Positions 1-11,748 of a stretch of DNA of 64,000 nt are shown piece after piece. The notes beneath the pieces were generated by a model. It worked only from the letters and a program-made list of their open reading frames with translations, had not been told where the DNA came from and did no database searches. Numbering within the stretch: the first letter of the stretch is position 1; every line of letters starts with the position of its first letter. This stretch comes from Macrolepiota albuminosa (Eukaryota > Basidiomycota > Agaricomycetes > Agaricales > Agaricaceae), in contig JAMWFC010000026.1 in the NCBI GenBank assembly GCA_027475525.1, positions 124,001 through 188,000 of the forward strand. The letters run 5' to 3'. A program made the position numbers and the translations under genes.

Positions 1-1723
1 AAGTTTTCTTCACCTTTTATAGTCACAAGATTAGTTATTTGAATTTCATTTTTATTAACTAATTCTCACAAATAAATCTTCCCACTACTAAGGGACTGCA
101 GTGGCTCAGCTGGCACTACTGCAGTCTCAAGAGAGGTTATATGATCTTTCAAGTGCAAAGCAAGAGTTTTCACTCCTGGCTGAGTGTGTCTGTGTAGAAA
201 ACACCCTAAACACTATGTGGGTTCTTCAATGCTGCTGGACAGCCACTGCTCACATGTGCTGACCAGAGAGGCTTTGTTGTGCAGGCTAGATATGAGCAAT
301 CAATCAGCATGTGACATAATAAAGCAATGTAACCACTAGTCTCATGTCTAACTAGGAAAAGAGAAGATTCCTGGTGTAATGGAATTGGGAGAGACAGCTT
401 ACTGAAGAAGCAGGCCATAGCACAGGTAGGCAAGGAAAATAGAATGTCAAATAATGTTATAGCCCAGATTGCCAAAGTACTGTATAGCCCATTTGATCAG
501 AATTAGCTGGGGGCACATAGACCCTGTCCTATGGGTTTGCTGATCTGAATCATTGCTGAAAGAAGAGTAGAGGGAATGGTGCTTTTAAAAATAGTCTGGG
601 ATTAGGGAAGGTTAGAGTCATGGAGTCTCAGCCCTTTGTGACAAGCATTGCTAAGTGTAGCTGGGTTTAGAAAATTGAGATGGCACATCAGTGGCAGATA
701 AGTTAGAGATTTCATAGTATGAACACCAGAAAGATCAAATTGTAGTAAAATAACTATGAGGTATAACTGGGATGCTTAAAAAAGCATTAGGCTTGAGTAC
801 TTATCAGGTATGTCTGTAATTACTATCTCTTACTACACTGTAGGACTTAGAACATAGTTGGCTCAAGCATACAACCTTCTATATAGTCATGTACATAAAA
901 ATAGATTTTTAAAACAAATAAAAACCAATCCCTCCTTCTTCTCTCCACTACTAATGACAAATAGTAATTGAATTAAATATAAGTATTAGTCTTTTTCCTG
1001 ACACTTCCACAGATTTGGTCTGAGCCTGATAATATGCAATTTTTTCTGTCATTAGTTAAACTGAATTAGGTCCTGGTCTGATCAGGCCTTGCACTTAATC
1101 AGGCTGGCACCTGATATGCCAATGCTTGTCTGGTCTATCTGGGTATCCCACTCTCCTCTAATAGGAAGGGTAAGAAAGGGGTCATATACTCTTCAAATTA
1201 GAGTTATTTTATTAGATTTTTTTGATATGGATAATATCTCATAAAATATGTGTGACCTGAAAAAATCAGAGTGAATTTCCAGGAGAAGCCAGTGGTGTTG
1301 TCATGGACATTGATTGACAGCTGTCAATGTTGTCTGGCACTTTCAACACCACCATCAATACCAACTACTATCATTGGTTATGGCTTTCAAAACGGTTGAG
1401 AGTTTCAAAATCTGACTGTTAAGAGATCATGAATATAGAGCCACTGATCCTTTGCACAGTATCTTAGATATATACTAGTAGAACCTATATCAACAAAGAA
1501 ATGAAGGGATGGAGCTACATCCTGATCGCGATGTAGGCAACAAGACTGGAAAAATGAGAAAAACAGATTCAAACAGCTCCAAATTTAAGTATCATTGAAC
1601 GTACTGCCACCAGAGTTTCTAGGATTCATGAAAGCATATAAAAAATGTTATATCCAAAGTTTCAGAGCATCCTGAATTGTGATGTGCGAGATACAAGTGT
1701 TAAAATGTCTGAGCATGACAATG
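1..1723. other. AT-rich intergenic DNA, no gene recognised
   Basis: No open frame here has recognisable domain content or a plausible intron pattern on either strand; the longest are under 90 codons and look random. Composition is AT-rich compared with elements C and D further on. I see no transposon termini, tRNA or clear promoter before the first LTR. Confidence 0.6.
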
Positions 1724-1728
1724 GGTGA

Positions 1729-2227
1729 TGTAAGGGCGACCTCTAGAGGCTGTGGCTCAGTCACACAGCTGGCAGAGGGAGATCCAAAGTGTATTAGAAT
1801 ATATATTGACAATATCAAGGTAGCTACTCACCTGGCAGAGGGAGATCCAAAGAGAACAAGTCTAGGGATTCCCTATGCCAGGTTGGACACTTCTGGGGCC
1901 TCTGAAGCATGGGAAACAACTGTACAGTACAACAAAACCTTAAAAACTCGAAAATTGCCTACACAAACACTTGTACAAATAAGGGGCAAACTCTGGCAAA
2001 CTCTGGCTTATATAAGTGGTCTGGAAGCGGTGCTGAGTGGGCCCACACTTGTCTGAATGGTGGCTAAAGAACCAGAGCATCTCAAGGGCTGAGAGTAGTA
2101 CTAACAGATAGTGTTGAAAAAATAGAAACAGTAAAATGAAATAATGTCAGAAGAAATAAGAGAATGAATGGAAGGAGAGTGAAGAGATAAGGAGTGAGAA
2201 AAGGAAGAAATGAGGAGTCCTCTGACA
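1729..2227 (+). mobile_element. Solo LTR, family 'LTR-E' copy 1
   Basis: This 499-bp unit begins TGTAAGGGCG and ends TCTGACA, so it has TG...CA termini. It is flanked by a perfect 5-bp target-site duplication, GGTGA, at 1724-1728 and 2228-2232. A TATA-like TATATAAG sits at 2009-2016. The same sequence recurs at 2675-3193, 46333-46620 with 53838-54046, and partly at 46083-46305 and 54344-54560. No internal region is attached, so it is a solo LTR left by LTR-LTR recombination. The superfamily is unknown because no internal genes are present. Confidence 0.85.
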
Positions 2228-2674
2228 GGTGATTTGACATTGATCAGATTTCAAAGTCCGCAGCATGTTGTGGCAATGACTTGCCACTGCCAGAGTGGTG
2301 AGTCAGCATGACAATCTGTGACAAAAGTTTTGAAACTCCCAACTTTTGGGACATGCTTGACCGGCATTGTTCCAACATAACAACACATTCACCATTCTCT
2401 TAGTTAGCACAGTGGCATCATATCCAAATGTTATGGTACCAATTCTGGAAGTCTGATTGGAAAAAAGTTCTATGGATGTCTTGCTATTTGTGATTTAGTC
2501 AAAATTTTGAAACTCCCAACCAATGATAGTACTTCTTGTTCATTGTTTACCATAATGAGCTCAAATATATCTCAAAAAATGCCAAAAAAAAATTCAGTAA
2601 AATTCTCAAAATATAGAACATATAATCTTCTGGCTGATTCAGGGTCTCCTGATGTGGATCTTTCAGACCATTCC
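2228..2674. other. Spacer between two solo LTRs, nothing recognised
   Basis: 447 bp of AT-rich sequence with no gene. A short phrase, TTTTGAAACTCCCAAC, occurs near 2328 and 2504, but I see no further structure. Confidence 0.5.
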
Positions 2675-3193
2675 TGTAAGGGCAACCTCTAGAGGCTGTG
2701 GCTCAGTCACACAGCTGGCAGAGGGAGATCCAAAGTGTATTAGAGTATGTACTGACAATATCATGATAACTACTCACCTGGCAGAGGGAGATCCAAAGAG
2801 AACAAGTCTAGGGATTCCCTATGCCAGGTTGGACGCTTCTGGGGCCTCTGAAGCATGGGAAACAACTGTACAGTACAACAAAACCTTAAAAACTTGAAAA
2901 TTGACTAACCAAACAACTGTGCAAACAAGGCAGGAAAACTCTGGACTTTAGAAGTCAGAAAGGCAAACTCCAGCTTATATAAGCAGTCTGGAAGTGGTGC
3001 TGAAGGGCCCACACTTGTCTGAATGATAGCTAAAGAACCAGAGCACCTCAAAGGTTGAGAATAGTACTAACAGATAGTGTTGAGAGAATAGAAACAGCAA
3101 AATGAGAGAATGATAAAAGAAATAAGGAAATGAATGAAAGAAGAGTGAAGGAATAAGGAGTGAAAGAAGGAAGAAATGAGAAGTCCCCTGACA
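2675..3193 (+). mobile_element. Solo LTR, family 'LTR-E' copy 2
   Basis: Begins TGTAAGGGCA and ends CCCTGACA; homologous to copy 1 along its length but with an extra ~20 bp before the TATA-like box and a different subfamily signature after it (AAGCAGTCTGGAAGTGG against AAGTGGTCTGGAAGCGG). The flanks ATTCC (2670-2674) and GCATG (3194-3198) do not match, so no target-site duplication is visible. Either the duplication decayed or the copy is a recombinant. Confidence 0.75.
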
Positions 3194-3245
3194 GCATGTG
3201 ATAAATGATCATCTGGTAATGTCCACTAGTGTCATTTATTTGATC

Positions 3246-3357
3246 CATTCAAAACTCCAGAGATTACTTGAGAAGTTTGGAATGGAGGAACTTGCCACAT
3301 GCTAGGGCAAGGTTGTCCAATCTAAACTTCTTGAGTAATCTCTGAAGTTTTGAACAG
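3246..3357. repeat. Imperfect inverted repeat (hairpin), possible short MITE
   Basis: The left arm (3246-3278) and right arm (3324-3357) are ~33-nt reverse complements with about two mismatches, around a ~45-bp loop. Weaker complementarity extends outward on both sides. It could be a small non-autonomous DNA element; no target-site duplication could be fixed. Confidence 0.55.
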
Positions 3358-3403
3358 ATTAAATGAATGATGTTAATAGATATTAGCAACCTGCTGCTAT
3401 AAT

Positions 3404-3489
3404 GTGCACTAGGAGGAGTCGAACACACCTTTTGTGCATGATATGAAATATCTATTTATCAATATTCCATTGGACCACAGGTGCTTACT
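3404..3489 (-). repeat. tRNA-like module (SINE head or tRNA pseudogene)
   Basis: On the minus strand there is an A-box-like TGTGGTCCAATGG (3464-3479) followed ~40 nt later by a canonical B box, TGTTCGACTCC (3414-3424). The ends GCAC and GTGC could pair as part of an acceptor stem. The anticodon arm is AT-rich and not convincing, so a functional tRNA is unlikely; a tRNA-derived SINE head is the better guess. Confidence 0.4.
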
Positions 3490-3567
3490 ATACAAGTCAG
3501 TGTGGTGTACATGTAGGGCAAAAATATTAATTGACAAACAAAAATCTCTGCATCTGTTTATTATATG

Positions 3568-3650
3568 CACTGCATGGGAATCAAACCCACTGGCCGGCAC
3601 AATATAAATTAACAATTGATAGAATCCCACTGAACCACTGAGACTTATTA
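3568..3650 (-). repeat. tRNA-like module 2 (SINE head or tRNA pseudogene)
   Basis: On the minus strand, A-box TGGTTCAGTGGGATTC (3622-3637) and B-box GGGTTTGATTCCC (3576-3588) are spaced as in tRNA genes. It lies ~80 bp from the previous module in the same orientation, which would suit a dimeric SINE. Confidence 0.4.
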
Positions 3651-3689
3651 CAACTTGGTATGGTATACATATAAACTGGTCAAAAGACA

Positions 3690-4487
3690 CCATCTCAGTA
3701 AATTTATTTGATTCATTCATCTGCTCATGGACGGGACACAGGTCTGCCAGACTTGTTTCTCCTCTTTCAACCCAGCATGGTCCCTACTAAAATATTTGTT
3801 ATTTTTACACAGAAAGAAGATGTTAGCTACCGTCTGCTAATGTCAGCTGGCTCACATGCATGCCAGCAAACAGCAGCGGACACTCATGCACCCTCTTCTG
3901 CCCTTTCCTCTCTTTCTTCCCAGTGCCATCCTCTTCACTCTTTACACTATCTCACATGTCACTCCCATCCACCACATGCACTCCACTTCTCTCCTCCTTC
4001 CTGATCTGATGTTCAACGTCTGCTACATCTGCTGACATACCAGTGGACATCCATGCTCCTCCCCTTCCTCTTTTTCCCTCTTTTTTCCCACCCTCATTAC
4101 TTTTCCACCACCTCCCATGCTCTCTAAGATGCCACCCCATGCAGCAGACACTCACACCCCCCCTTTTCTTCTCTCCTGCCCTGATGCCAAGCAATGCCAA
4201 ACAATGCTGGACAATGCCAGAAATTGCTGATGGATATCAGCAGATATCTGGCAGATGCCAACAGATGTACAATGGATCTTAACAGATGCCAACAGATGCC
4301 AGCGAGTCCCAACGGATATCAGCTGATGGCAGATGATGCCAACGCCCCTTTCAAGCCACAAAAACTCTCTTGAGAGGTATGCCACCTCTTTTCTACCTCA
4401 AAATATCCATACAGGGACCTGCAGAGACATGGATGTGGGCAGCTATTCATTGTATTATTCAACCTTTGATTCTATTCACTAGTAACA
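3690..4487. repeat. Pyrimidine-rich tract and degenerate short tandem repeats
   Basis: From ~3890 to 4180 the plus strand is strongly C/T-rich. From ~4185 to 4345 there are degenerate ~10-12-bp units related to GATGCCAACA. Open frames across this stretch are products of low complexity, not genes. Confidence 0.5.
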
Positions 4488-4565
4488 GACCTGTGGTGCA
4501 ACAGTTAAATTGTCAGTGTGTTCTGTTGTTGGAGGCTTCTCCAAGGCCAGGGATTTGATTCCTCC
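4488..4565 (+). repeat. tRNA-like module 3
   Basis: A-box-like CTGTGGTGCAACAG (from 4491) and B-box GGGATTTGATTCC (4550-4562) on the plus strand, spaced ~45 nt apart. Weaker than the two modules on the other strand. Confidence 0.3.
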
Positions 4566-4609
4566 CCACAAGCATAGAGCCAAGAGGACAAGTTACCCTT
4601 TTTTTTTTA

Positions 4610-5147
4610 GTCCAACCAGCCCCCATGGACCTGTGTAGGCCTCTGCAGATGTCCACTAGTACCCTGTGCAGGCCTGCATGGGCCTGTATAAGTTTGAGTA
4701 GGTTGATGTAGGTCTGCGTGAATGTATACTGGTGGCTTGCATAGGCCTGCATAGGTCTGCAGGGCCCTTTTGTAGACGTATGCTGGCATTGGGGGTAGGA
4801 AAAGAAGAGAAGAGGAGGTGCAGCCTTGAGTTATTGTGGGAAGGAAGGGAGAGGAGAGGGAAATGGGGAACCTTGAGGAGAGTTTACTCATGCCATGACA
4901 TCTGCCAATAGAGGAGGTTTTTACTCATGGGCTGATGCCCGCTGGCGGCCGCTAACACACATTGACATTTGCTAGGTGTCTGCTGGCATCTGCTAGGCCT
5001 ATGTGTGCATGTGTGTGCCCACCTTTTATTGATCTACTAAACCATGTCATACAGCACATTGTAACATGTCCACAGCACTGTATTCTATAGCACTGTAGGG
5101 ACTGCTCTGCTATAGTGTAGCTGACTCCGCTGGACATGTATGGTATG
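4610..5147. repeat. Degenerate GGCCTGCAT-type repeats, no gene
   Basis: Units related to GTAGGCCTGCA recur through 4620-4780, and TCTGCTGGCAT-like units through ~4890-5010. Nothing coding is recognised up to the left end of element D. Confidence 0.45.
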
Positions 5148-5189
5148 TGTCAGGTTCCGCTGAGTCGGGGGCTTTCCAGGAAAGCAATC

Positions 5190-5343
5190 GCCCTTACAAT
5201 GCGGACTTGACCCACGGATACTCGGGTGTCTGGAACTCCAGGGCTAGGACTCCGGGGTTCAAGACGGCCCTTACAATGCGGACTTGACCCACGGATACTC
5301 GGGTGTCTGGAACTCCAGGGCTAGGACTCCGGGGTTCAAGACG
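5190..5343. repeat. 77-bp tandem duplication (D 3' LTR)
   Basis: Copies 5190-5266 and 5267-5343 are identical. The other LTR of element D has this sequence once (from ~15420), so the second copy is not part of the family consensus. Confidence 0.9.
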
Positions 5344-5477
5344 CAGACAGGGGAATCCCAGGAGAGGGGACTTGGTCCGGGGGTTTTGGGTGGTAGGTAG
5401 TTGGGAAATTCGGGTGGGGGTCGAGTCGTGAACCGGAGGTTCTAAGATGAGACCAAGTTAGTAAATTAAAGTCGTGA

Positions 5478-5631
5478 AGTGCGTACCAGTCTTAGAGCAC
5501 GCAATTATCCAAGCGTGCCAGTCAAGCGTGCCAGTCAATGCGTACCAGTCAAATAGTGCGTACCAGTCTTAGAGCACGCAATTATCCAAGCGTGCCAGTC
5601 AAGCGTGCCAGTCAATGCGTACCAGTCAAAT
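5478..5631. repeat. 77-bp tandem duplication (D 3' LTR)
   Basis: Copies 5478-5554 and 5555-5631 are identical; the homologous part of the other D LTR (from ~15628) has it once. Confidence 0.9.
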
Positions 5632-6164
5632 AGGGGGCACGCAACAATTCAAGTAACCGAGTGAAAACAGTATAAGCAGTGTAATATCAAGACTAGCGAA
5701 TACAACAGGGAACTATGCTATAAGTACTACGGGACCAGGTCTTGGGGTTCCGGGGTGTCTGGGATGGGCTCCAGGGGTCATTGAGTAGCGGCAGGGACTG
5801 TATACCAGGATCGCGTGTGTGGGGCGCGCGATCAATTGGCACGGAGAGAGCTGTGATGCGTGATGCGTGATAGCCAGAAATGAGTCACGTGATCCAATCA
5901 TTGATCGGGACTGGCAGCGGCTGATGGCGGTCCTTGATGCACGTGATGGTGGTGTCGGTGGTCGTGATGGCGGGGCGTGTCCTGCGGGGTCGGAGGGAGG
6001 GTCCCAGGGTGGGCCCGGAGGGGAGGGGTCGTGACATCACCCCCCCTTCAGCGCCGAGACCCTCCAAGGTGTGTGTAGCCGGTTGGTTGGACCGGGGTTC
6101 AACCGTGGGATCCGGCACCTGACTTGCCATGTATCGAAAAAAAATTTTACTGTCAAGTTCAAAC

Positions 6165-7903
6165 ATGTCGTGTACGCCAACACATTCCCTGACGCCCCCA
6201 CACACTAACGAGGTCACGCCCCTCATGGCCTGGGAGGCCCGGGACGCGTGATACCAAGCCTGCCTTGACCGGGAGCGTGTGGCGGAGCTCGTCTGGCAAT
6301 GTGAGTGCTTCCCACGTCGTCCGCCTGTCTCAGCCGACCTTCCTATTCCAGAACAACTCAGTAATCCTGCCCCGGAAGCGGGTCCCAGTCGGCACCCGGA
6401 GTCTGCTCCTGAGGTGGGCCCTAGTGTCCTCCCGGAGTCCCGCCCGAGTTGTCCCGTGCCTACCTTTGCGCGGATGACTGTCCGCCCTCCCTGTTCGCAC
6501 CCCCCTCCCTGCCCTAGGCTGCCTGCCCCCCGTTTCCGTCGCTCCGGAATGGCAGTGGGAACCGTTGCAGAGGTCCCGGAAAATCAACACGTTGCATGGG
6601 CGGCCATGACGCAGGAGCTGTTCGGGGAAGCTCTAGAGAGGCTCCGGGGTCTGCCTGCCCATGCCTGGTACGTGAGCAACAGACCGGTGAGTGGGCTCCT
6701 ACCTCTTGGTCTTTCTGCTGACTTTGGTGCAGTGCTTGCACTGCGCCCGGCGCGTGGTGCCTTGCCTATTCGAGGTTCCAGGCCCCTCGTCCCGCCGCGA
6801 TACGTCCGTCTGCGAGGCCTGCCGTCTCAACCATGAGCGGTGCTCCGTGTCGGCACTGTGGAGGGCACGGTGTGTCTCCTGGGAGCAGGGGTGGCCGCTG
6901 GCTGGGGTTACTCAGAGGATGGGAGTCGAGGAGCGGGATTGGATGGTGGAGCCAGTGGGGGAGGGGATGGAGCTGGTGGAGGAGGTGCTCGCAGAGGCAC
7001 CCAGTGGGGGGTCAGGGGGCCGAGGGGCCATTCGGGTGGGGGGCCGGGGGCGGCCCGTGGTCCTGATCACCCGTCGGGTGACTCGGGCCGGGACCGGCAG
7101 TCACAAGGGTTGCAGGGGGCGCCCCAACAAGGGGAAGAGGCGGGTGTTGCCTAGTCCCTCCCCGGGCTCATCCAAGAGGGCGTGCCTGCCCCTGAGGACC
7201 CCATCCCCGGTCTCCCCCCCTCACCTATCTTCCACGGAGTTCTCCCCCTTGTTTGGGGAACTCCTAGCCCACGACGTCGAGGTTCTGCAGGAGCAGGCCG
7301 GGCGGGAGCAGGGGGTTCACGAGGAGGGGATGAGGGGAGAGGCGGCGGCTGGGAGGGGTCTGGAGGAGGGTCAGGAGGAGATGATCCAGGGCCTGGAGGA
7401 GGCCAGGGTCGCCCGGGGGGAAGCGGAGGCCGAGCTAAAGGCTCTGAGGGCGAGGCTTGGGCAAGGAGTGGGGCTCCCGGGGAGTGAGGGGTTGGCAGAG
7501 GCTCTGCGCCGGGACGTAGTGGTGGCCCACATGGCCTCATTAAGTGAGTCCCCTTCTCCTCAGACTTGATCTCCTACTGACATTCCCAGGCTGGGCCCGA
7601 GAGCACCGCTTGCTCTTGGACGGGGCAGCCGTGGCACTCGCAGCACTGCAGGAGGGGCAGCGCCCTGAGGTGACGACTCCCAGGGTAGAGCGGGGCCTCG
7701 ACTTGCTCAGGCGGGTGGTGTCGGCACACCGGCGGAGGAACGTGCCCGCCTCTGGCTCCTGGTTCGAGAGAGTTCTGGATGAGGGTGAGTTTCTCCCGTC
7801 CTGGGAGCAGTTGGCTGAGGAAGTATTGCGGGAGCACAGTCCGGAGGGGATGGGGGAGGGGTTTCGAGGCTGGCCCGGGGAGAGAGGGAGCGGGGGGCGG
7901 TAG
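6165..7903 (+). pseudogene. Antisense four-exon zinc-cluster gene of element D (decayed)
   Basis: This gene runs against gag and pol, between pol and the 3' LTR. By homology with the intact copy in element C the exons are 6165-6300, 6352-6686, 6733-7543 and 7590-7903 (136, 335, 811, 314 nt), with GTGAGT donors and AG acceptors. Exons 1 and 2 have exactly the lengths seen in C, and all phases are kept. The six cysteines of the C-X2-C-X6-C-X15-C-X2-C-X6-C cluster, the RGRP core and the coiled-coil segment all survive. It is inactivated by TGA in exon 1 (GCG-TGA-TAC, where C has an Arg codon) and by a TAA formed across the first splice junction. No known function; probably a nuclear protein (inference). 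Confidence 0.75.
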
Positions 7904-8229
7904 TTTTCATTTGTTCTTGTCTTTGCTCGTCTGTGGGTCTGTAGAATATTGTACTTATAATAGAATGTATATACTAGCACCTTGCCCAGGTTCCGGGACA
8001 CCACTATGAAAAGGTACTAAAAGAGAGTAAGATCTAGAAAGAGAGAGCAGAAAGTATACATGGGAGTTGAATCCCTACTGAGCCCAGAGGCGGGGTTACG
8101 CCCACTACTGCCGTCTGTGAGTCCTGTGCCTGGGAAGGTCGTTTCCTGAGTGCCGTTGTTGGAAGTCCCGGAGTTTGTCGAGGGTGCCTTCAAGGTTTTG
8201 GCGTGGTTTCCAAGTGTCGTCTTCCGGGC

Positions 8230-8383
8230 TGTATCCCTTCCACTGTACGAGGAAGTGGGGTCGTCCACAAATATTCCGGGAGTCGAGGATGTCTTCAACC
8301 TCGTAGTGTATCCCTTCCACTGTACGAGGAAGTGGGGTCGTCCACAAATATTCCGGGAGTCGAGGATGTCTTCAACCTCGTAG
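8230..8383. repeat. 77-bp tandem duplication (D chromodomain)
   Basis: Copies 8230-8306 and 8307-8383 duplicate part of the chromodomain coding sequence, so the peptide [11 protein letters not shown] appears twice. Element C has it once. Confidence 0.9.
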
Positions 8384-11352
8384 TGGTATTCGTCCTCGAC
8401 CTCGACCGGGGGAGGGGGCTCGGGGCGTCGTTCGGGGAAGGGATCCGGGGGGTGTCGTTCCAGGAGGCGGACGTGGAATACCGGGTGCAGACCTTTTAGT
8501 CCCGGGGGAAGCTCGATCTTGTAGGCGTGGGATGAGACCTTCTTCAATATCTTGAACGGGCCGAGGCGCTTGTGATCAAGTTTTGGGGAGGGCCGGCGGG
8601 TGCGGAGGTGGCATCAATCTAACCATACCTTTGTCCCAGGAGTCTAGTTGGGGGTGTCTTCCCGTTTCTGGTCGGCGTGTTTCGCATAGGCCCGGTTCGC
8701 GGTGTCGATCTCTTGCCGGAGAAACTTGTGAAGGGATTGGAGATTCCGGGTGACCTCGTGGGCGGCGTGTGATGGGATGTCCCGGAGCGAGAGTGTCAGT
8801 CAAGGGTGGTATCCCTTGTTGGCAAAGAAGGGGGATATCCCGGTGGCAGAGTGCGGCGTGTTGTTGTAGGTGAACTCGGCCAGGGGGAGCTCGGCACGCC
8901 AGTCGTCCTGCAAGTAGTTGACGTATAGTTGGAGGTACTGCTCGAGAGACTGGTTGACCCTTTCAGTTTGGCCGTCGGTTTTGGGGTGGTAGGCGGTAGA
9001 GAGGTTAGTCTTTACTTCAAGTGCCTTACACAGGGAAGTCCAAAACTTGGACACGAAGAGGGGGCCACAGTCGGAGACGATGTTGTCCAGGAGTCCATGT
9101 TTGGCAAAGACGTGCTCGAGGAACAGCCGGGCGAAGTCCGGGGCGATGTCCGTGGTGTGGCAGGGTAGGAAGATGCCCTGTTTGGTTAGCCTGCACACAA
9201 CAACAAGAATGGCATCGAACCCTTCAGATTCCGGGAGTTTGACAATGTGGTCCAGAGATATGGAGGACCAGGGGCATCGTCCGACTGGCAGGGGTTTCAG
9301 GAGTCCGTATGGTTGGTGTCGGGGGACCTTGGCCCAGAGGCAGGGTTCACATGATCAAATGTAGCGGGTCACATCCTTCTTCAACCCTGGCCAAAAGTAA
9401 GTCCGGGAGATAAGCTGAAGAGTCTTATGTATTCCAGGGTGTCCCCAGAGCTTGTGGTCGTGGTGTTGATGGAGGACGTCGTAGCGGAGTCAGGCGTGAT
9501 CCAGGATGTAGATGCGGCCGTCCTGGAGGAGGAGCTTTTTGTCGGGGGACAAGGAGAAGGCGGGGTCCTGGTCGGTCCCGTCGGGGGGGTTGCGGGGTTG
9601 TGGTCGGTGAAGTACTTGTCCCGGGGGGCACGGCGGATCTGGCTTAGGGTCCCTTCGTCGTTTAGAATCAGTATGGCATTCAGATGTTCGGGAGGGATCA
9701 CCACGCAATGATTGAACGCATTGCGTTCCGCCTCGAATGACTTCTTGGGATAGACATCCGGTCGACGGGTGAGGGCATCCGGCTTAGCTCTGAGTCGTCC
9801 CGGGCGGTACTGGATCATGAAGTCATATTCCGAGAGAACCTCGGACCATCGGGCCTGCCGTCGACTCAGTTGCTTGGTCGTGGTGAAGTACTGCAGGTTG
9901 TTGTGATCCAAGTAGATCTGAATCCGGTGCCAGGCTCCCTCGAGGTATGCTCGCCATTGTTTGAAGGCTTCGATGATGGCGAGGAGCTCCTTGTCGTAGA
10001 TGTCATAGTTGAGCTCGGTGTCAATCATGGACCGGGTGTAGAAGGCGACTGGCTGGGGCTCCCCACCATCAGATTCCATCTGTGAGAGAATTCCGGCAAT
10101 GGCGTAGTCGGAGGCGTCGCATTCTAGGATAATCGGGAGGGTCGGGTCGTAGTGCTGGAGTACGGGGGTGGCTGTGAAGGCCTCCTTGAGCAGGTTAAAG
10201 ACGCTCTGGCACTTACTGTCCCAGTTCCAGGTGACGTCCTTGCGCGTGAGCTGGTTGAGGGGTTTCGTGATACCGGAGTAGTTGTTTATAAACCTCCGGT
10301 AGAAGTTAGCAAAACCCAAGAAGGACTGTACTTCCTTGACGATCCAGGGCTGCGGCCAGTTGACGATGGCCTCGACCTTGTGGGGGTCCATGTGAACGCC
10401 ATTCGGGGATACTATGACGCCGAGATACTCAACCTCTTCCATGTGGAATGAACACTTCTCAGGCTTGGCGTGGAGGTTGTGCTCCCGGAGGCGTTCGAGG
10501 ACTTGCCGGACATGTTTCTGGTGGTCCTCCTTCGAGTCGGAATAGATGAGGATGTCGTCCAGGTAGACAATCACGAAGACGTCGCTCATGTCGTGGAAGA
10601 TGTCGTTCATGAAGTATTGGAATGTGGCGGGGGAGTTAGTCATTTCAAAAGGCATCACAAGGTACTCAAACAGACCATACCACGTGCGGAACACGGTTTT
10701 CCACTTGTGTCTCGGGGCAATGCGGACGTTGTTGTAACCGGAGCGGAGGTTGATCTTCGTGTAAACCTTGGCACTGCGGAGTCAATCGACCAGATCGCCA
10801 ATAAGTGGGAGCTGGTAGCGGTTCTTCTTGGTGATCTTATTGAGTCTCCGGTAGTCGACACAGAGTTGGAGCGAGCCGTCCTTCTTCTTGGCAAATAGAA
10901 CCGGGGCTCCGGCGGCGGAGGCAGAGGGTTGGATGAATCCCTTACCGAGCATTTCATCGAGATAGTCCTTGAGGGCCCGGAGTTCGACCTCCGACATGTT
11001 GTATACCTTGCTGAAAGGGGGGGTGGCTCCTTCCTCGAGGTCGATGGTGTGATCATAGGGGTGGTGAGGGGGGATCTCCTTGGCGTCTCCTTCGGAGAAT
11101 ACGTCAGCGAACTCGTGATACTCCGGGGGAACTACTTCTCGGAGGATTTGCTCCTCGGTTTTCTTTTCCGGGGGAATAGCGTCCCCCCGTAGATGTTCTT
11201 CCAGGAGAGAATGCGAGGTGTGCAGCTGAAACGTGGGAGTTCCATCCTTCATGAGGTGGGCGAAGGGGGTGGCCCTAATGATCCGAATGTCGAGTGCATT
11301 CGGGTCAATCAGGGTCGCGGATGCTTCGGCCAGAGCGGGTGTGACGCTTGTT

Positions 11353-11506
11353 TGAGACCGGCTGGGGTAGTTTGGCCCTTTGTACTTGTTCCGAGGAATG
11401 TTTGGGGGTCGATCAGGGGCCTTGCGGTCTGAGACCGGCTGGGGTAGTTTGGCCCTTTGTACTTGTTCCGAGGAATGTTTGGGGGTCGATCAGGGGCCTT
11501 GCGGTC
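11353..11506. repeat. 77-bp tandem duplication (D pol linker)
   Basis: Identical copies 11353-11429 and 11430-11506 fall in the pol linker between protease 2 and RT; element C has one copy (near 38880-38940). Confidence 0.9.
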
Positions 11507-11748
11507 TCGGACGGGCGTGGGTGGTGCATGCATGGGGAGCGCGGCAGTCGTCCCAGGGGTGTCGGGCGTCGGGTCGCTTCCTAGGGCCCGGAGGTGCACA
11601 GCGGTCAAGGGGTAGTCTTCGGGTCCCAGGAAGGTCATGGTGAGCGTCCTCCAATCGATGTCGGGGTTCATGTGGCACAGCCAGGGCAGTCTCAGCACCA
11701 TCGGGGTCGATTCGTGAAGTCGCGTGACCAGGAAGTCGGAGGTGAACT

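Larger units (their letters stand above)
5148..6036 (-). mobile_element. Element D 3' LTR
   Basis: Minus-strand LTR, 889 bp as assembled, including two 77-bp duplications (real length nearer 735 bp). Ends are TG...CA. It carries several GCGTRCCAGTCAA units in the R/U5 part. Just inside the element (6037-6053) lies the polypurine tract, seen as CACCCCCCCTTC on plus. Confidence 0.85.

Noticed and set aside
1679..2897. Repeated ~80-125-codon frames near 1.7 and 2.7 kb as a protein family
   Set aside because: The similarity is at DNA level and comes from two solo LTRs; the frames are incidental.
1729..3193. One small LTR element formed by LTR-E copies 1 and 2
   Set aside because: Copy 1 alone is flanked by a perfect TSD, and the outer flanks of the pair do not match.
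3700..4900. Overlapping open frames in the C/T-rich and short-repeat stretches
   Set aside because: They arise from low complexity on both strands, show no domains and have no plausible gene structure.
6840..7540. Long overlapping frames on both strands of the antisense gene region of D (and 42.9-43.7 kb in C)
   Set aside because: They are GC-rich shadow frames; only the spliced frame has conserved cysteines, phases and exon lengths in both copies.
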